Positions 6,996 through 14,970 of a DNA stretch of 21,242 bases are shown in pieces. Where the stretch lies: IMG/VR virus record IMGVR_UViG_3300020172_002945, positions 1-21,242 of that record, one strand, 5' to 3'. A model generated the notes under the pieces. It had not been told where the DNA came from. It searched no databases and saw only the letters and a list, made by a program, of their open reading frames with translations. A program made the translations under genes and the position numbers. This DNA comes from a virus. How positions within the stretch are numbered: position 1 is the first letter of the stretch; each line of letters begins with the position of its first letter.

Positions 6996-8886
6996 ATTAA
7001 TCGCAGGCGACACGATAGAGGCAAACATAGAGTTTATGCCATCTGGTCACGCCACATTAAAAATCGAAGAAAACGAATTCTTCATACACAAAAGTAAAAC
7101 CGCAAATGCACTACACCTAGACAAGGTCAGGGCAGTTCTGTTCAAAGGTGAGAAAAAAATCGAAGCAAAAGTTGTTGATGTACTGGAAAGATTCAAAACA
7201 AGTTTTGTAGGAACAGCTCAGGTCAACAACAAACACACATTCGTAATACCCGATAGTAATAAGATGGTGGCAGACTTCTACATAAAAGGAGAACACCAAG
7301 CAGAGAACGGGCAGAAAGTTATTGTGGAGATGATAGACTGGGAAAAGGAAAAGAAATCACCACGCGGAAGAATTACCAAAGTACTCGGTCTAAAAGGTGA
7401 GAATGAGACCGAGATGAACGCAATTATGTACGAGTACAACTTACCAATTGACTTTCCACAAGAAGTTATTAACGAAGCGGTACTAATCTCAGAAGTTATA
7501 CCAGAATCCGAAATAAAGAAAAGAAGAGACATCAGGCACTGGACTACAATAGGAATAGATCCACATGACTCCAAAGATGCAGATGATACAATTGGTCTAC
7601 ATTTCGAAAATGACAAAAGACTAATCTCTATAAACATAGCAGATGTCTCACACTACGTAAAACCAGGTAGTGAACTCGATAAAGAAGCATATCGAAGGTC
7701 TAGTTCAGTATATCTTGTTGATAGATGTGTACCGATGATACCACACAATCTATCTAATGGTATATGTTCGTTGAAGTCTGGAAGTGACAAACTATGTTAC
7801 TCTGTCATAATCGAACTAAATAACGATGGAAGAATAGAAGATAGTTGGTTCGGAAGAACTGTCGTAAGAGTTGACAAAGACTTCTCTTATGAGATGGCAC
7901 AAGAGGTTATCGATAGAGGCACAACAGAATTAGAAACAGAGAAAGTAATACTCGAACTCGATAGACTTGCCAGAAAGATGAGAAAGAGAAGATTAGCCGG
8001 TGGATCACTTGAACTCGGTGGCGTAGAAGTCAAATTCAAGTTAGACGGAGACGGAAAGAAACCAATAGGAGTTTACCTAAAAGAACAAAAGGAAGCAAAC
8101 CACCTTATTGAGGAATATATGTTACTAGCAAACAGAGAGGTAGCAAGATTCATAAAGTCGAGAAAATTACCATGTGTTAATAGGATACACGAAGAACCTG
8201 CAGAAGAAAAATTAGAACATGTAAAAACTTTCATCTCCGGACTCGGATATATGATAAACTATGGCTCTACCGCAGAAAGAACTAAACTGGCAATAAACCA
8301 ACTTATAAGGGATGCCAAAGGAACACCAGAAGAGAATATAATCACTACTATAATAATAAGGGCACAACAGAAGGCAAAATATTCAACTAAAGACATTGGA
8401 CACTACGGATTGGGTTTCCAACATTATTCACACTTTACTTCACCAATTAGGAGATATAGTGATATACTCGCACACAGACTTCTTTCGAGAGCACTAAACT
8501 CAGAAGGATATAACAAAGATATAAACTTTGGTGAATTAGATAAACAATGTGAATGGATTTCCAAACAAGAGATGGCCGCCACAAAAGCACAAAGAGACTC
8601 AGTGAAATATAAACAAGCCGAGTATCTACAAGACAGAATAGGACAAGTATTCGAGGGTATTGTATCAGGTGTTCTTGAAAGAGGAATATACGTAGAACTC
8701 ACCGAAAGTAAGTGTGAGGGAATGATTAGAATCTCAGAGATGGGTGGAAAGTGGACAGCATACCCGGACAAATATGCAGTTATGAACGAGTTCGGTGAGA
8801 CGATTCGATTAGGAGATCCAATCAAAATCGTTATAAAGGCAGTAGATCTTGAAAAGAAACAAATTGATTTTATAAAATTCAACTAA
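6988..8886 (+). CDS. rnr: Ribonuclease R (RNB family 3'-5' exoribonuclease), 632 aa
   Basis: The protein processively degrades structured RNA from the 3' end. Two cold-shock domains occupy about residues 8-65 and 70-135. The RNB catalytic domain runs about 180-510 and carries IGIDPHDSKDADDTIG, with the metal-binding Asp set D191, D197, D199 and D200, then ADVSHYVKPGSELDKEA and SHFTSPIRRYSD near 480. An S1 domain fills 552-632. It lacks the N-terminal helix-turn-helix and basic C-terminal tail of E. coli RNase R (813 aa) but has every catalytic element, so it should be active. The start overlaps the end of the truncated zinc-ribbon ORF. The cassette is inverted relative to the flanking capsid and portal genes. 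A complete RNase R in a phage is unusual; possible roles are host mRNA turnover or removal of stable RNA. Confidence 0.95.
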   Translation: MNKLIAGDTIEANIEFMPSGHATLKIEENEFFIHKSKTANALHLDKVRAVLFKGEKKIEAKVVDVLERFKTSFVGTAQVNNKHTFVIPDSNKMVADFYIKGEHQAENGQKVIVEMIDWEKEKKSPRGRITKVLGLKGENETEMNAIMYEYNLPIDFPQEVINEAVLISEVIPESEIKKRRDIRHWTTIGIDPHDSKDADDTIGLHFENDKRLISINIADVSHYVKPGSELDKEAYRRSSSVYLVDRCVPMIPHNLSNGICSLKSGSDKLCYSVIIELNNDGRIEDSWFGRTVVRVDKDFSYEMAQEVIDRGTTELETEKVILELDRLARKMRKRRLAGGSLELGGVEVKFKLDGDGKKPIGVYLKEQKEANHLIEEYMLLANREVARFIKSRKLPCVNRIHEEPAEEKLEHVKTFISGLGYMINYGSTAERTKLAINQLIRDAKGTPEENIITTIIIRAQQKAKYSTKDIGHYGLGFQHYSHFTSPIRRYSDILAHRLLSRALNSEGYNKDINFGELDKQCEWISKQEMAATKAQRDSVKYKQAEYLQDRIGQVFEGIVSGVLERGIYVELTESKCEGMIRISEMGGKWTAYPDKYAVMNEFGETIRLGDPIKIVIKAVDLEKKQIDFIKFN

Positions 8887-8887
8887 A

Positions 8888-9331
8888 ATGGGAAGGCTAA
8901 AATCGAAAGAAATGGTTGTGTACACCTTAGAAGTCGAGTTGGATGATGAATCACTCGACTTCTACGAGGGTCTACTCACCAGGTACAACCAATGGAAAGT
9001 ATTCAAAAGAGAGGTCAGACTCACTGGTCTACTGAATTCTGGTAAGAAGGTACAATTCGATATAGAAGACGCGAACCTACTAATATACACAGATATGGAC
9101 GCCATACAATACATACACAAAGCAGTCTTCCGTGCAGACAACATAAAATTCATACTGAAGGACGAAAAAATTTTCAGTATGTCATTGTCTGGTGAGATAC
9201 TTCCAACATCGATGGGAACTTGTATAAAAGGAATACTGGACGAAGGAATACCACTAAAGATAAAGAAGTATAACGACAAACGAGGTAGAATAACTTTCTA
9301 CATAGACATAGAAGACGACAAAGCAGCATAA
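8888..9331 (+). CDS. Hypothetical protein co-transcribed with RNase R, 147 aa
   Basis: The ATG lies directly after the RNase R stop (1 nt gap), so the two are almost certainly co-transcribed and possibly translationally coupled. An internal Met9 (MVVYTLEVELDDES) is an alternative start. The protein is soluble with alternating strands and basic/acidic patches, including WKVFKREVRLTG and IKKYNDKRGRITFYI near the C-terminus. I recognise no family. The tight linkage suggests a partner or accessory of the exoribonuclease, but nothing in the sequence proves this. A strong terminator follows immediately. Confidence 0.75.
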   Translation: MGRLKSKEMVVYTLEVELDDESLDFYEGLLTRYNQWKVFKREVRLTGLLNSGKKVQFDIEDANLLIYTDMDAIQYIHKAVFRADNIKFILKDEKIFSMSLSGEILPTSMGTCIKGILDEGIPLKIKKYNDKRGRITFYIDIEDDKAA

Positions 9332-9333
9332 AC

Positions 9334-9363
9334 AAAAAACCTCTCAATTTGAGAGGTTTTTTT
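9334..9363. terminator. Bidirectional terminator between convergent genes
   Basis: The stem ACCTCTCA (9339-9346) pairs with TGAGAGGT (9350-9357) around a short loop, with an A run before and a T run after. It separates the plus-strand RNase R cassette from the convergent minus-strand portal gene and could serve both. Confidence 0.9.
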
Positions 9364-9379
9364 ATTTCTATAATAATTA

Positions 9380-11092
9380 TTAGAACTCGAACTCGGCACC
9401 ACCCTGTGCACCACCCTGTGCTGGTGGAGTAGCTTGAGCACCACCCTGTACCGGTGCCGCCTGAGCCTCACCACCCTGTACCGGAGCTTGAGCTCCACCG
9501 ATATCACCACCGATATCACCACCGCCACCTTGAGCTCCACCTTGTCCTTCAGGTGCAGAACCGGCTGCAGTAGGATCTTTTGCCCAATATCTAGCATTCT
9601 CAGCTTTTTCTTCTGGAGAAAGTTTGAATATATTATCCATAATCCAATCAATATGAAAGTATGGCTTTTCACCATTCATTACACCTAGTAAAGTACCAAC
9701 TATACCTGCTTTCTTCTCAAGATTACCAAGTTTTTTCCACTCCTCAAATACCTGATTAGAGTAAAACTCAATATCAATCTCGTTCAAAAACTTATCATCT
9801 TCAATCATATCCGGAAACTCTATGAGTAACTGAAGTTTTAATGGTTTTACAATAAGTTCTTTGAAATTTGCACGTAACCTACCTATGAAGCTATGGAACT
9901 TTATCTCATCACGTGTCATCTCAGCCGCATCAGTAACTAAGTTACCACCCCCAGATTCACCCTCAAAACGGTTTAGTGGAATTTTACTAGCTCTCTTAAG
10001 TGCTTGATGAAACCACTTAAGCATACTCTCCTCATTCAAGTCGTGACCTGTAGGAGATTTCAATTCCATCGTAGGCGTTCCTGCATCACCATCCGGGAAC
10101 CATATTTGTTTGTTGAACGGAAGGTGTTTGGATCCATTTATGGATAAAGTACCTAAAGTATCATCCCATTCAACTTCTTCTGAATAATCATGTATTAACT
10201 GACCAATCTGTTCTTCTGCCCTCTGTCTGGATAGACCCTTAACTGGTATGTTGAACTGTTGATATAAAGTGGCGTTTATAATGTTGAACATTATACGAGT
10301 CTGCTCTAATATCTTCAATTGGTTATACGGTTTTATAAGACCCTCAACATAAGATGTCTCTGCAAAATCGTTTTGTGTAGAATATGATATAAATACAATC
10401 TGTGAATCAAGGAATATCCTTCTTAGTTGAGGATCATCAGGATATTGTATCCAAAGATGTCCTACATTAGGTTCATATGCAGGAACTATCGTCTCTGGAC
10501 GTAACCTATTGAATGCAATTATATTCTTTTTCTTATCATCATAGACAATCTCCATTGCAACATAACCATCAACCAAGAAGTCCTTTATAAGATTGAACGC
10601 AGTTATACTATCCGAGAATCCATACCTATTATAAATGGTCTCGAAAATTTCCATATAACGATCCTGTATCTGCTTGTTATATCCAGTAGATAGCTGCCTA
10701 AGTTGACAGAAATCTCTATCGTCGTTATAAACCACAACCTCGTCAGCGACCTGACTTATAAAGTCTCTTATCTCATCCTTTATCGAATATTCACGAAGAA
10801 TCCTTCTTTTATCTGGATAAGACCTATCCAAATAAGGAATCGACTTTCTACCCAGAACGGATGCGACCGCCCTCTGTGAGAAGAAGTCGTAGAAGGAATT
10901 ACCCTTTGATGCATAAGGATCCTCGTTTATACCGATACCCACCTGATTACGAATAATCATATCATCGTAATTCATACCATGATTAGAAAGACTTCTAAGT
11001 ATCCTATTAAAGAAACCTTTGTTCTCACCGGTGCCCTGAATTGCACTAAAATTTTGGTTATTGTTGTTGTTAAAGTAGTTATAAGAGGCCAT
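9380..11092 (-). CDS. 20: Portal vertex protein, T4 gp20-like, 570 aa
   Basis: This dodecameric portal forms the DNA gateway and nucleates head assembly. Recognisable gp20 segments include REYSIKDEIRDFISQVADEVVVY, FLVDGYVAMEIVYDD, FNRLRPETIVPAYEP, the stretch after LEQTRIMFNIINATLYQQF, WFPDGDAGTPTMELK, and GNLVTDAAEMTRDEIKFHSFIGRLR. The length is near T4 gp20 (524 aa) with an added low-complexity tail at about residues 507-570, rich in Gly, Ala, Gln and Pro with repeated VQGGAQA-like units, ending AEFEF. The N-terminus is Asn-rich. A TATATATA box lies 22 nt upstream. It is the first gene of the T4-order block portal, protease-scaffold, capsid, but separated from the other two by the inverted RNase R cassette. 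Confidence 0.95.
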   Translation of the reverse strand: MASYNYFNNNNNQNFSAIQGTGENKGFFNRILRSLSNHGMNYDDMIIRNQVGIGINEDPYASKGNSFYDFFSQRAVASVLGRKSIPYLDRSYPDKRRILREYSIKDEIRDFISQVADEVVVYNDDRDFCQLRQLSTGYNKQIQDRYMEIFETIYNRYGFSDSITAFNLIKDFLVDGYVAMEIVYDDKKKNIIAFNRLRPETIVPAYEPNVGHLWIQYPDDPQLRRIFLDSQIVFISYSTQNDFAETSYVEGLIKPYNQLKILEQTRIMFNIINATLYQQFNIPVKGLSRQRAEEQIGQLIHDYSEEVEWDDTLGTLSINGSKHLPFNKQIWFPDGDAGTPTMELKSPTGHDLNEESMLKWFHQALKRASKIPLNRFEGESGGGNLVTDAAEMTRDEIKFHSFIGRLRANFKELIVKPLKLQLLIEFPDMIEDDKFLNEIDIEFYSNQVFEEWKKLGNLEKKAGIVGTLLGVMNGEKPYFHIDWIMDNIFKLSPEEKAENARYWAKDPTAAGSAPEGQGGAQGGGGDIGGDIGGAQAPVQGGEAQAAPVQGGAQATPPAQGGAQGGAEFEF

Positions 11093-11114
11093 TATATCGT
11101 TGCCGTGTTTTGGT

Positions 11115-11122
11115 TATATATA
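11115..11122 (-). promoter_or_regulatory. Late-type TATATATA box of the portal gene
   Basis: On the minus strand TATATATA is followed by ACC and a 22-nt leader to the ATG at 11092. It falls just downstream of the terminator of the preceding minus-strand gene, so the portal has its own transcription start. Confidence 0.6.
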
Positions 11123-11145
11123 AAAACCAGCGGCTCCCAAAAAAA

Positions 11146-11177
11146 AAAGAAGGCACGTAAACCGTGCCCTCTTTTTT
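11146..11177 (-). terminator. Terminator after the 148-aa gene
   Basis: GGCACG (11152-11157) pairs with CGTGCC (11163-11168), flanked by an A run on one side and a T run on the other. On the minus strand it follows the stop at 11181 by a few bases and ends in a run of T. Confidence 0.85.
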
Positions 11178-11180
11178 GAA

Positions 11181-11627
11181 TCAAATATAGAATGTTCGTT
11201 GTATAATCTTCAACCCATCTGCACCCATCTGCATCTCAGAAAGAAGTTTCTGAACATCTTTATTATATTCAACGAGTATATATATCAACCTTTCAAACGA
11301 TTTAACAGATTTTCGGTTACGGAAAAGGTTACCCTCATGCCAAACAATCTCACCATTGTGACGGAGTGTTGTGTTTATACGGTGTGTGTTGGTACCTGAT
11401 TTGAATATAAACATTATAGTATTGGCTTCTTTCTCCCTAAGAACACGAGTCTCAACAAATTTGGCACCACTGAATGTCTTCACCTGACCTACGAGTATGT
11501 CAAAATCAAATTCAGAAACTCGACGAGAGACAATCTGGTTAGCATGTAATAAAAATTCTTTAGCCAAATCCTTTTGGCCAAGTGCAGAAAATTTTTCCGC
11601 TGCGGAAATATAGGTCGTGTACTTCAT
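11181..11627 (-). CDS. Hypothetical protein, 148 aa
   Basis: It starts MKYTTYISAAEKFSALGQ, continues as a helical hairpin (about residues 8-35, tetratricopeptide-like in composition), then a beta-rich centre (TIMFIFKSGTNTHRINTTLR, HNGEIVWHEG) and a C-terminal helix. It lies 32 nt downstream of the 234-aa gene on the same strand and is closed by its own terminator. The MKYTTYIS start faintly recalls the capsid-targeting leaders elsewhere in the window but lacks the E-S/A cleavage point. No family recognised. Its position next to portal makes a virion or assembly role plausible but unproven. Confidence 0.7.
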   Translation of the reverse strand: MKYTTYISAAEKFSALGQKDLAKEFLLHANQIVSRRVSEFDFDILVGQVKTFSGAKFVETRVLREKEANTIMFIFKSGTNTHRINTTLRHNGEIVWHEGNLFRNRKSVKSFERLIYILVEYNKDVQKLLSEMQMGADGLKIIQRTFYI

Positions 11628-11659
11628 CTTTGATTAGTTTATACAAAGATATGGATAAA

Positions 11660-12364
11660 TCAAGACTTTCCGTACTTACGAAGCGAGTTTCTAAATGTCA
11701 TAACATCATTTTTGAGTACATCAAACTTACCAGATATATCTTTAGTCAAATCAGTATAGTCATCCATAGTCGCAGACATCATCTCTTTCTCACGAACATC
11801 AGCAACCTTACTCTGTGATTGCCATATTTGTTTCAATTTACCCGGATCATATTTAGCATCTTTATGTCCAGAATAAAGAAAACGGGGTAGAATATTGAGT
11901 GATATCCTATATACCTTAACAATCTGATCAACACTATACATTTTTATAGCAAAGTTATATTTGAACTTAAGAAGTTCTTTTTCAACCTTATCAAATTGTG
12001 TTTTTAATATAAAGTTAGGATTCGCGAAATCCTGTTCACGAAGGTATGGATCGAAAAATGCAACCCTGAAACTCAACGGAAGAAAATTCATATTTATACA
12101 CCTAAATATTGTAAGACCACTAGCCACCTTTTTATCGATGACAAATACGGGAGAATACTTAAACCAGTTAGAATCATGCATATAAGTAAAGAAGTAGAAC
12201 TGACCCGGGATTATCTGATTCTTACGTATAGCAAGAACGTCGTTATCCGGACTCTGTGCAAGGTAACGTGTCATAAAATAGTTAGTATTATTTATGTAGG
12301 CCTCGAGTTCGTTGGCACCTCTGACCAAAACATTCAATTTAACAAGTTCTGTTAGGTGTCCCAT
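11660..12364 (-). CDS. Conserved-looking phage protein, putative virion/neck-region protein, 234 aa
   Basis: The start at 12364 (MGHLTELVKLN) is chosen because the longer frame would run through the TATATA promoter palindrome into the divergent gene. A central segment has the pattern IIPGQFYFFTYMHDS, WFKYSPVFVIDK, then RCINMNFLPLSFRVAFFDPYL. I recall similar PGxxYxFxY...FLPxxxRxxFxD arrangements from hypothetical structural proteins of T4-like marine phages, but cannot assign a T4 gene number. The C-terminal part (about 180-234) is charged and helical. It shares a promoter region with the divergent head-completion gene and precedes a 148-aa gene and the portal. Confidence 0.75.
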   Translation of the reverse strand: MGHLTELVKLNVLVRGANELEAYINNTNYFMTRYLAQSPDNDVLAIRKNQIIPGQFYFFTYMHDSNWFKYSPVFVIDKKVASGLTIFRCINMNFLPLSFRVAFFDPYLREQDFANPNFILKTQFDKVEKELLKFKYNFAIKMYSVDQIVKVYRISLNILPRFLYSGHKDAKYDPGKLKQIWQSQSKVADVREKEMMSATMDDYTDLTKDISGKFDVLKNDVMTFRNSLRKYGKS

Positions 12365-12375
12365 AGAAAGTTTTC

Positions 12376-12389
12376 TTTTATATATAAAA
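12376..12389. promoter_or_regulatory. Palindromic late box shared by two divergent genes
   Basis: TTTTATATATAAAA is a perfect 14-nt palindrome between the minus-strand gene starting at 12364 (14 nt from the TATATATA core) and the plus-strand gp4-like gene starting at 12405 (18 nt). There is no other room for promoters in this 40-nt gap, so one box probably serves both directions. Confidence 0.6.
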
Positions 12390-12404
12390 AAACAAAAACA
12401 AACC

Positions 12405-12932
12405 ATGATAAACTCCAAACCATCGAACTCAAGTTACAACTCCGGAAACTACATACCGAAGAATAAAGACAAAGTTCTCAAGTTAAACACACAGGGTGGT
12501 GTATACTTCAGGAGCTCATGGGAAAAGAAAATAATGGTCTGGTTGGATCTAAAACCGGAAATAATACAATGGGGTGCAGAATGTTTGGAAATACCTTATC
12601 AAATGACACACTTTGAAAATGGAGATGCCAAAGTGAAGGCACATAGATACTATCCCGATTTCGTGTATAAAATGAGAAACTCAGACGGAAGTTTAAGAGA
12701 AGTTGTAGTAGAAGTAAAGCCTCAGAAAGAATATAATATGGTCATCGCACTAACTGAAGGAAAACTACAAGTACCTGAAAAGGGAACTAAAAAACTAAAA
12801 GGATTCGAATACGATTTAAAAATGGCTTACAAAAACAAAAACAAATGGGAGACAATGATAGAGTGGTGTAAAAAGAAAGGATTCGACTTCATTATAATAA
12901 CCGAAAACAACCTCAAAAATTTCAACGTATAA
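12405..12932 (+). CDS. 4: Head-completion nuclease-fold protein, T4 gp4-like, 175 aa
   Basis: The protein closes the packaged head before tail joining. The start at 12405 (MINSKPSN) is used because the upstream extension would read through the shared promoter and the divergent gene. Typical gp4 motifs are YFRSSWEKKIMVWLD with E40, IQWGAECLEIPY, HRYYPDFVY with D85, and VVVEVKP with E103 and K105. Together E...D...E-x-K is the PD-(D/E)xK nuclease core, and the C-terminus has a WETMIEWCKKKGFDFIIITE strand-helix unit as in this family. It overlaps the convergent membrane-protein gene by 11 nt. The T4 family length is about 150 aa, so this looks complete. Confidence 0.93.
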   Translation: MINSKPSNSSYNSGNYIPKNKDKVLKLNTQGGVYFRSSWEKKIMVWLDLKPEIIQWGAECLEIPYQMTHFENGDAKVKAHRYYPDFVYKMRNSDGSLREVVVEVKPQKEYNMVIALTEGKLQVPEKGTKKLKGFEYDLKMAYKNKNKWETMIEWCKKKGFDFIIITENNLKNFNV

Positions 12933-13278
12933 ACCAAGTCATAAAAACCGAAAAATATAAAACTGCAATGATTATCGGTAAGATAAGAGAATAAATAGAG
13001 TAGATGGGTTTAGATATGTGATACAAAGGAAATTTTGTAATCCATAAGGTCAAAATAATACCGAAAAACAAATAAAGATTACTAAACAGACCCAGAAAAA
13101 CGAAAAGAAATGAAACTACACTAAGTATATAATATAAGTAGACAAATCCTTTGAAATCCTCAGGTCTTTTTTCAGTAAAAACCTTTTCCAATTTAGATTT
13201 ATTAATAAAGTAATAAATATTGTTACCCGCAAATAACAACATCGAAAAATAGTATATGTTATATAACAAAAATAGCAT
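12922..13278 (-). CDS. Small integral membrane protein, 118 aa
   Basis: Four hydrophobic segments are visible: about residues 3-25, 44-62, 63-81 and 94-116, with a short charged loop (KSKLEKVFTEKRPEDFKG) between the first and second. This predicts a four-helix inner-membrane protein. It begins one base after the stop of the upstream 97-aa gene, so the two form a small unit. Possible roles include holin-like lysis or membrane-level exclusion, but no family motif supports a choice. The gene's 3' end overlaps the convergent gp4-like gene. Confidence 0.75.
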   Translation of the reverse strand: MLFLLYNIYYFSMLLFAGNNIYYFINKSKLEKVFTEKRPEDFKGFVYLYYILSVVSFLFVFLGLFSNLYLFFGIILTLWITKFPLYHISKPIYSIYSLILPIIIAVLYFSVFMTWFIR

Positions 13279-13279
13279 A

Positions 13280-13573
13280 TCAATCTTTTATAATTATATC
13301 ATCCATCAAAATAAGGTTTCGAAGAGAAGATTCATCCAGTCTAACACTACCATGTATAAGAATGGTCTCAAATAACATATCATCCACATAAACCTCAAAT
13401 GAGTCATCAAAATAACAGTCATATTGTTCCGGAACTAAATCACCCCTTTCAGAATAAATATCAGATATGAATTTGCCCCTTTCTGTCAAATCCAAATGCA
13501 AAGAACAACCATCCGTAAGAAATCCCAATCCTCTTTCAGAATGTACCCAAAGCTGCAAATAAACTCTATTCAT
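13280..13573 (-). CDS. Hypothetical protein, 97 aa
   Basis: A small acidic protein starting MNRVYLQLWVHSERGLGF, with SERG twice (SERGLG and SERGDL), a run of Asp/Tyr (EQYDCYFDDSFEVYVDDM) and a C-terminus ending LMDDIIIKD. It is predicted to be mostly beta. An AT-rich TTATAATAG element lies about 20 nt upstream of the start. Its stop abuts the membrane-protein start, so the two are probably produced together. No family recognised. Confidence 0.65.
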   Translation of the reverse strand: MNRVYLQLWVHSERGLGFLTDGCSLHLDLTERGKFISDIYSERGDLVPEQYDCYFDDSFEVYVDDMLFETILIHGSVRLDESSLRNLILMDDIIIKD

Positions 13574-13685
13574 AAAAAATTTGTTTATTCTATTATAAGA
13601 TAAAAGACATAATGTTTATAAAGATAATAACAAAAAACAAAAGGACTGAAAAAAATTAATAAATAACCGAAAATAAGACACCAAA

Positions 13686-14750
13686 ATGAAAAAACTCGAG
13701 TATATTTGGTTAGACGGCTCAAATCCACAACAAATTAGATCTAAGATAAAGTTCATAAAATCAAACTGGAACGCGGATGCACTACTAAACCAATATAAAT
13801 CAAAGTCATTAGAGGCACCAATTTGGAACTTTGACGGATCATCAACAGGACAAGCAGATACTTCAAACTCCGAACTACTACTTAAACCCGTTAACTACTT
13901 TCTAAATCCTTTCACAAATGACGGAATAATAGTAGTATGTGAAGTAACAAACGTAGATGGTACACCACATAGTACAAACACTAGAGCATCGATGATAGAT
14001 TTATTAGAGGAAAACGATGATGAGACTATGTGGGGCTGGGAACAAGAATACTTTATATTCGATAGGAATACAAATAAACCACTTGGATGGCCTGAGAAGG
14101 GCGAAGCAAGGCAACAAGGTGATTACTATTGTGGTGTTGGCTCTAACAACGTTTCAGGAAGAGATTTTGTAGAAGAACATGCCGAACTTTGTATAAAGGC
14201 TGGTATATCTATATCAGGAACAAATGCAGAGGTTGCATTAGGACAATGGGAATATCAAGTAGGAACTGTAAATGCAATTGATGGTTCTGATCAATTATGG
14301 GTATCAAGATACATACTACACAGACTAAGTGAGAAATACAACTACAGAATTGAATTAGAACCAAAACCATATAAAGGAGAAAAATGGAATGGTTCAGGAA
14401 TGCATGTAAATTTCTCAACTAAAACTATAAGATATGATAAAGCTAATAAAAAACAAATAGCCATTGAAATGTGTAAAAAATTAGAAATAACACATGCAGA
14501 ACATATTGCAGTATATGGTGAAAATAACGAAGCTAGATTAACAGGTGCTAATGAGACTTCATCTATCAAAGACTTTGGTTGGGGTATTGGTGATAGAACT
14601 AAATCTATTAGAATACCATCAAGTATTAATGAGCCTAATGCAATTGGTTACATCGAAGATAGAAGACCTGCTTCAAATGGAGACCCATATCAGATAGTAG
14701 AAAGAATGGTCAGAACAATACTAACTGACGATACTTTAGTAGAGTATTAA
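13686..14750 (+). CDS. glnA: Glutamine synthetase, GSII type, 354 aa
   Basis: The enzyme joins ammonia to glutamate using ATP. An N-terminal beta-grasp part has WNFDGSSTGQA (47-57) and DGTPHSTNTR (91-100). The catalytic part has WGWEQEYFIFD with metal ligands E119 and E121, PLGWP, GDYYCGVG, TNAEVALGQWEYQVG with E182 and E189, WNGSGMHVNFST with H240, RLTGANETSSI with E290, SIRIP with R309, and DRRPASNGDPY with the substrate arginines. Length and motif set match the short GSII class (about 340-370 aa, also eukaryotic GS) and not the 450-aa GSI; the adenylylation loop of GSI is absent, so PII/GlnE control is not expected. All catalytic residues are present. It is monocistronic with its own terminator, a likely auxiliary metabolic gene. 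Confidence 0.96.
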   Translation: MKKLEYIWLDGSNPQQIRSKIKFIKSNWNADALLNQYKSKSLEAPIWNFDGSSTGQADTSNSELLLKPVNYFLNPFTNDGIIVVCEVTNVDGTPHSTNTRASMIDLLEENDDETMWGWEQEYFIFDRNTNKPLGWPEKGEARQQGDYYCGVGSNNVSGRDFVEEHAELCIKAGISISGTNAEVALGQWEYQVGTVNAIDGSDQLWVSRYILHRLSEKYNYRIELEPKPYKGEKWNGSGMHVNFSTKTIRYDKANKKQIAIEMCKKLEITHAEHIAVYGENNEARLTGANETSSIKDFGWGIGDRTKSIRIPSSINEPNAIGYIEDRRPASNGDPYQIVERMVRTILTDDTLVEY

Positions 14751-14751
14751 T

Positions 14752-14777
14752 AAAAAGACCCGAAAGGGTCTTTTTTT
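14752..14777 (+). terminator. Terminator after glutamine synthetase
   Basis: AAAAAGACCC (14752-14761) pairs with GGGTCTTTTT (14766-14775) around a GAAA tetraloop, followed by more T. It begins right after the glutamine synthetase stop and could also end minus-strand transcription from 14785. Confidence 0.92.
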
Positions 14778-14784
14778 ATATATG

Positions 14785-14970
14785 TTATTCGAAACTCCAG
14801 AGCACTCGTAACTTATCAACTCTTCTCTTACATCGCCAGAACCGTGAAAGAGCAACACGAACGTCGAATCCAGGATTCGATACTATGTCGTTAGTACTGA
14901 AATCAAAGTGAGTGGAGTCCCATTCCTTCGTTACTTCCCTCGATTGAGATGAGTCTGATTTGGTGTTCAT
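14785..14970 (-). CDS. Small ORF overlapping the sigma-factor 3' end, 61 aa
   Basis: The ATG at 14970 is preceded by GAAAGGGGATA, giving a GGGGA Shine-Dalgarno-like site that is rare in this window. The frame overlaps the last 68 nt of the sigma-factor gene in the +1 frame. The protein is MNTKSDSSQSRE..., then FDVRVALSRFWRCKRRVDKL, ending RVLWSFE. The hydrophobic-aromatic-acidic end recalls the clamp-binding C-termini of T4 gp55 and gp33. It may be a separate co-activator-like peptide, or the true C-terminus of the sigma factor reached by a +1 shift, because this frame is also open upstream to 15135. Neither is proven. Confidence 0.5.
   Translation of the reverse strand: MNTKSDSSQSREVTKEWDSTHFDFSTNDIVSNPGFDVRVALSRFWRCKRRVDKLRVLWSFE

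Noticed and set aside
7117-9279. Long minus-strand frames opposite RNase R and the 147-aa gene
   Set aside because: They are antisense shadows with Ser/Phe/Ile-rich composition and no motifs, while the plus-strand proteins are clear.
12365-12418. Longer starts for the two divergent genes at 12364 and 12405
   Set aside because: Both extensions read through the shared palindromic promoter and into each other's coding sequence.
14776-14784. TATATA immediately after the glutamine synthetase terminator
   Set aside because: No gene start follows at a suitable distance on either strand; it looks like the AT-rich flank of the terminator.
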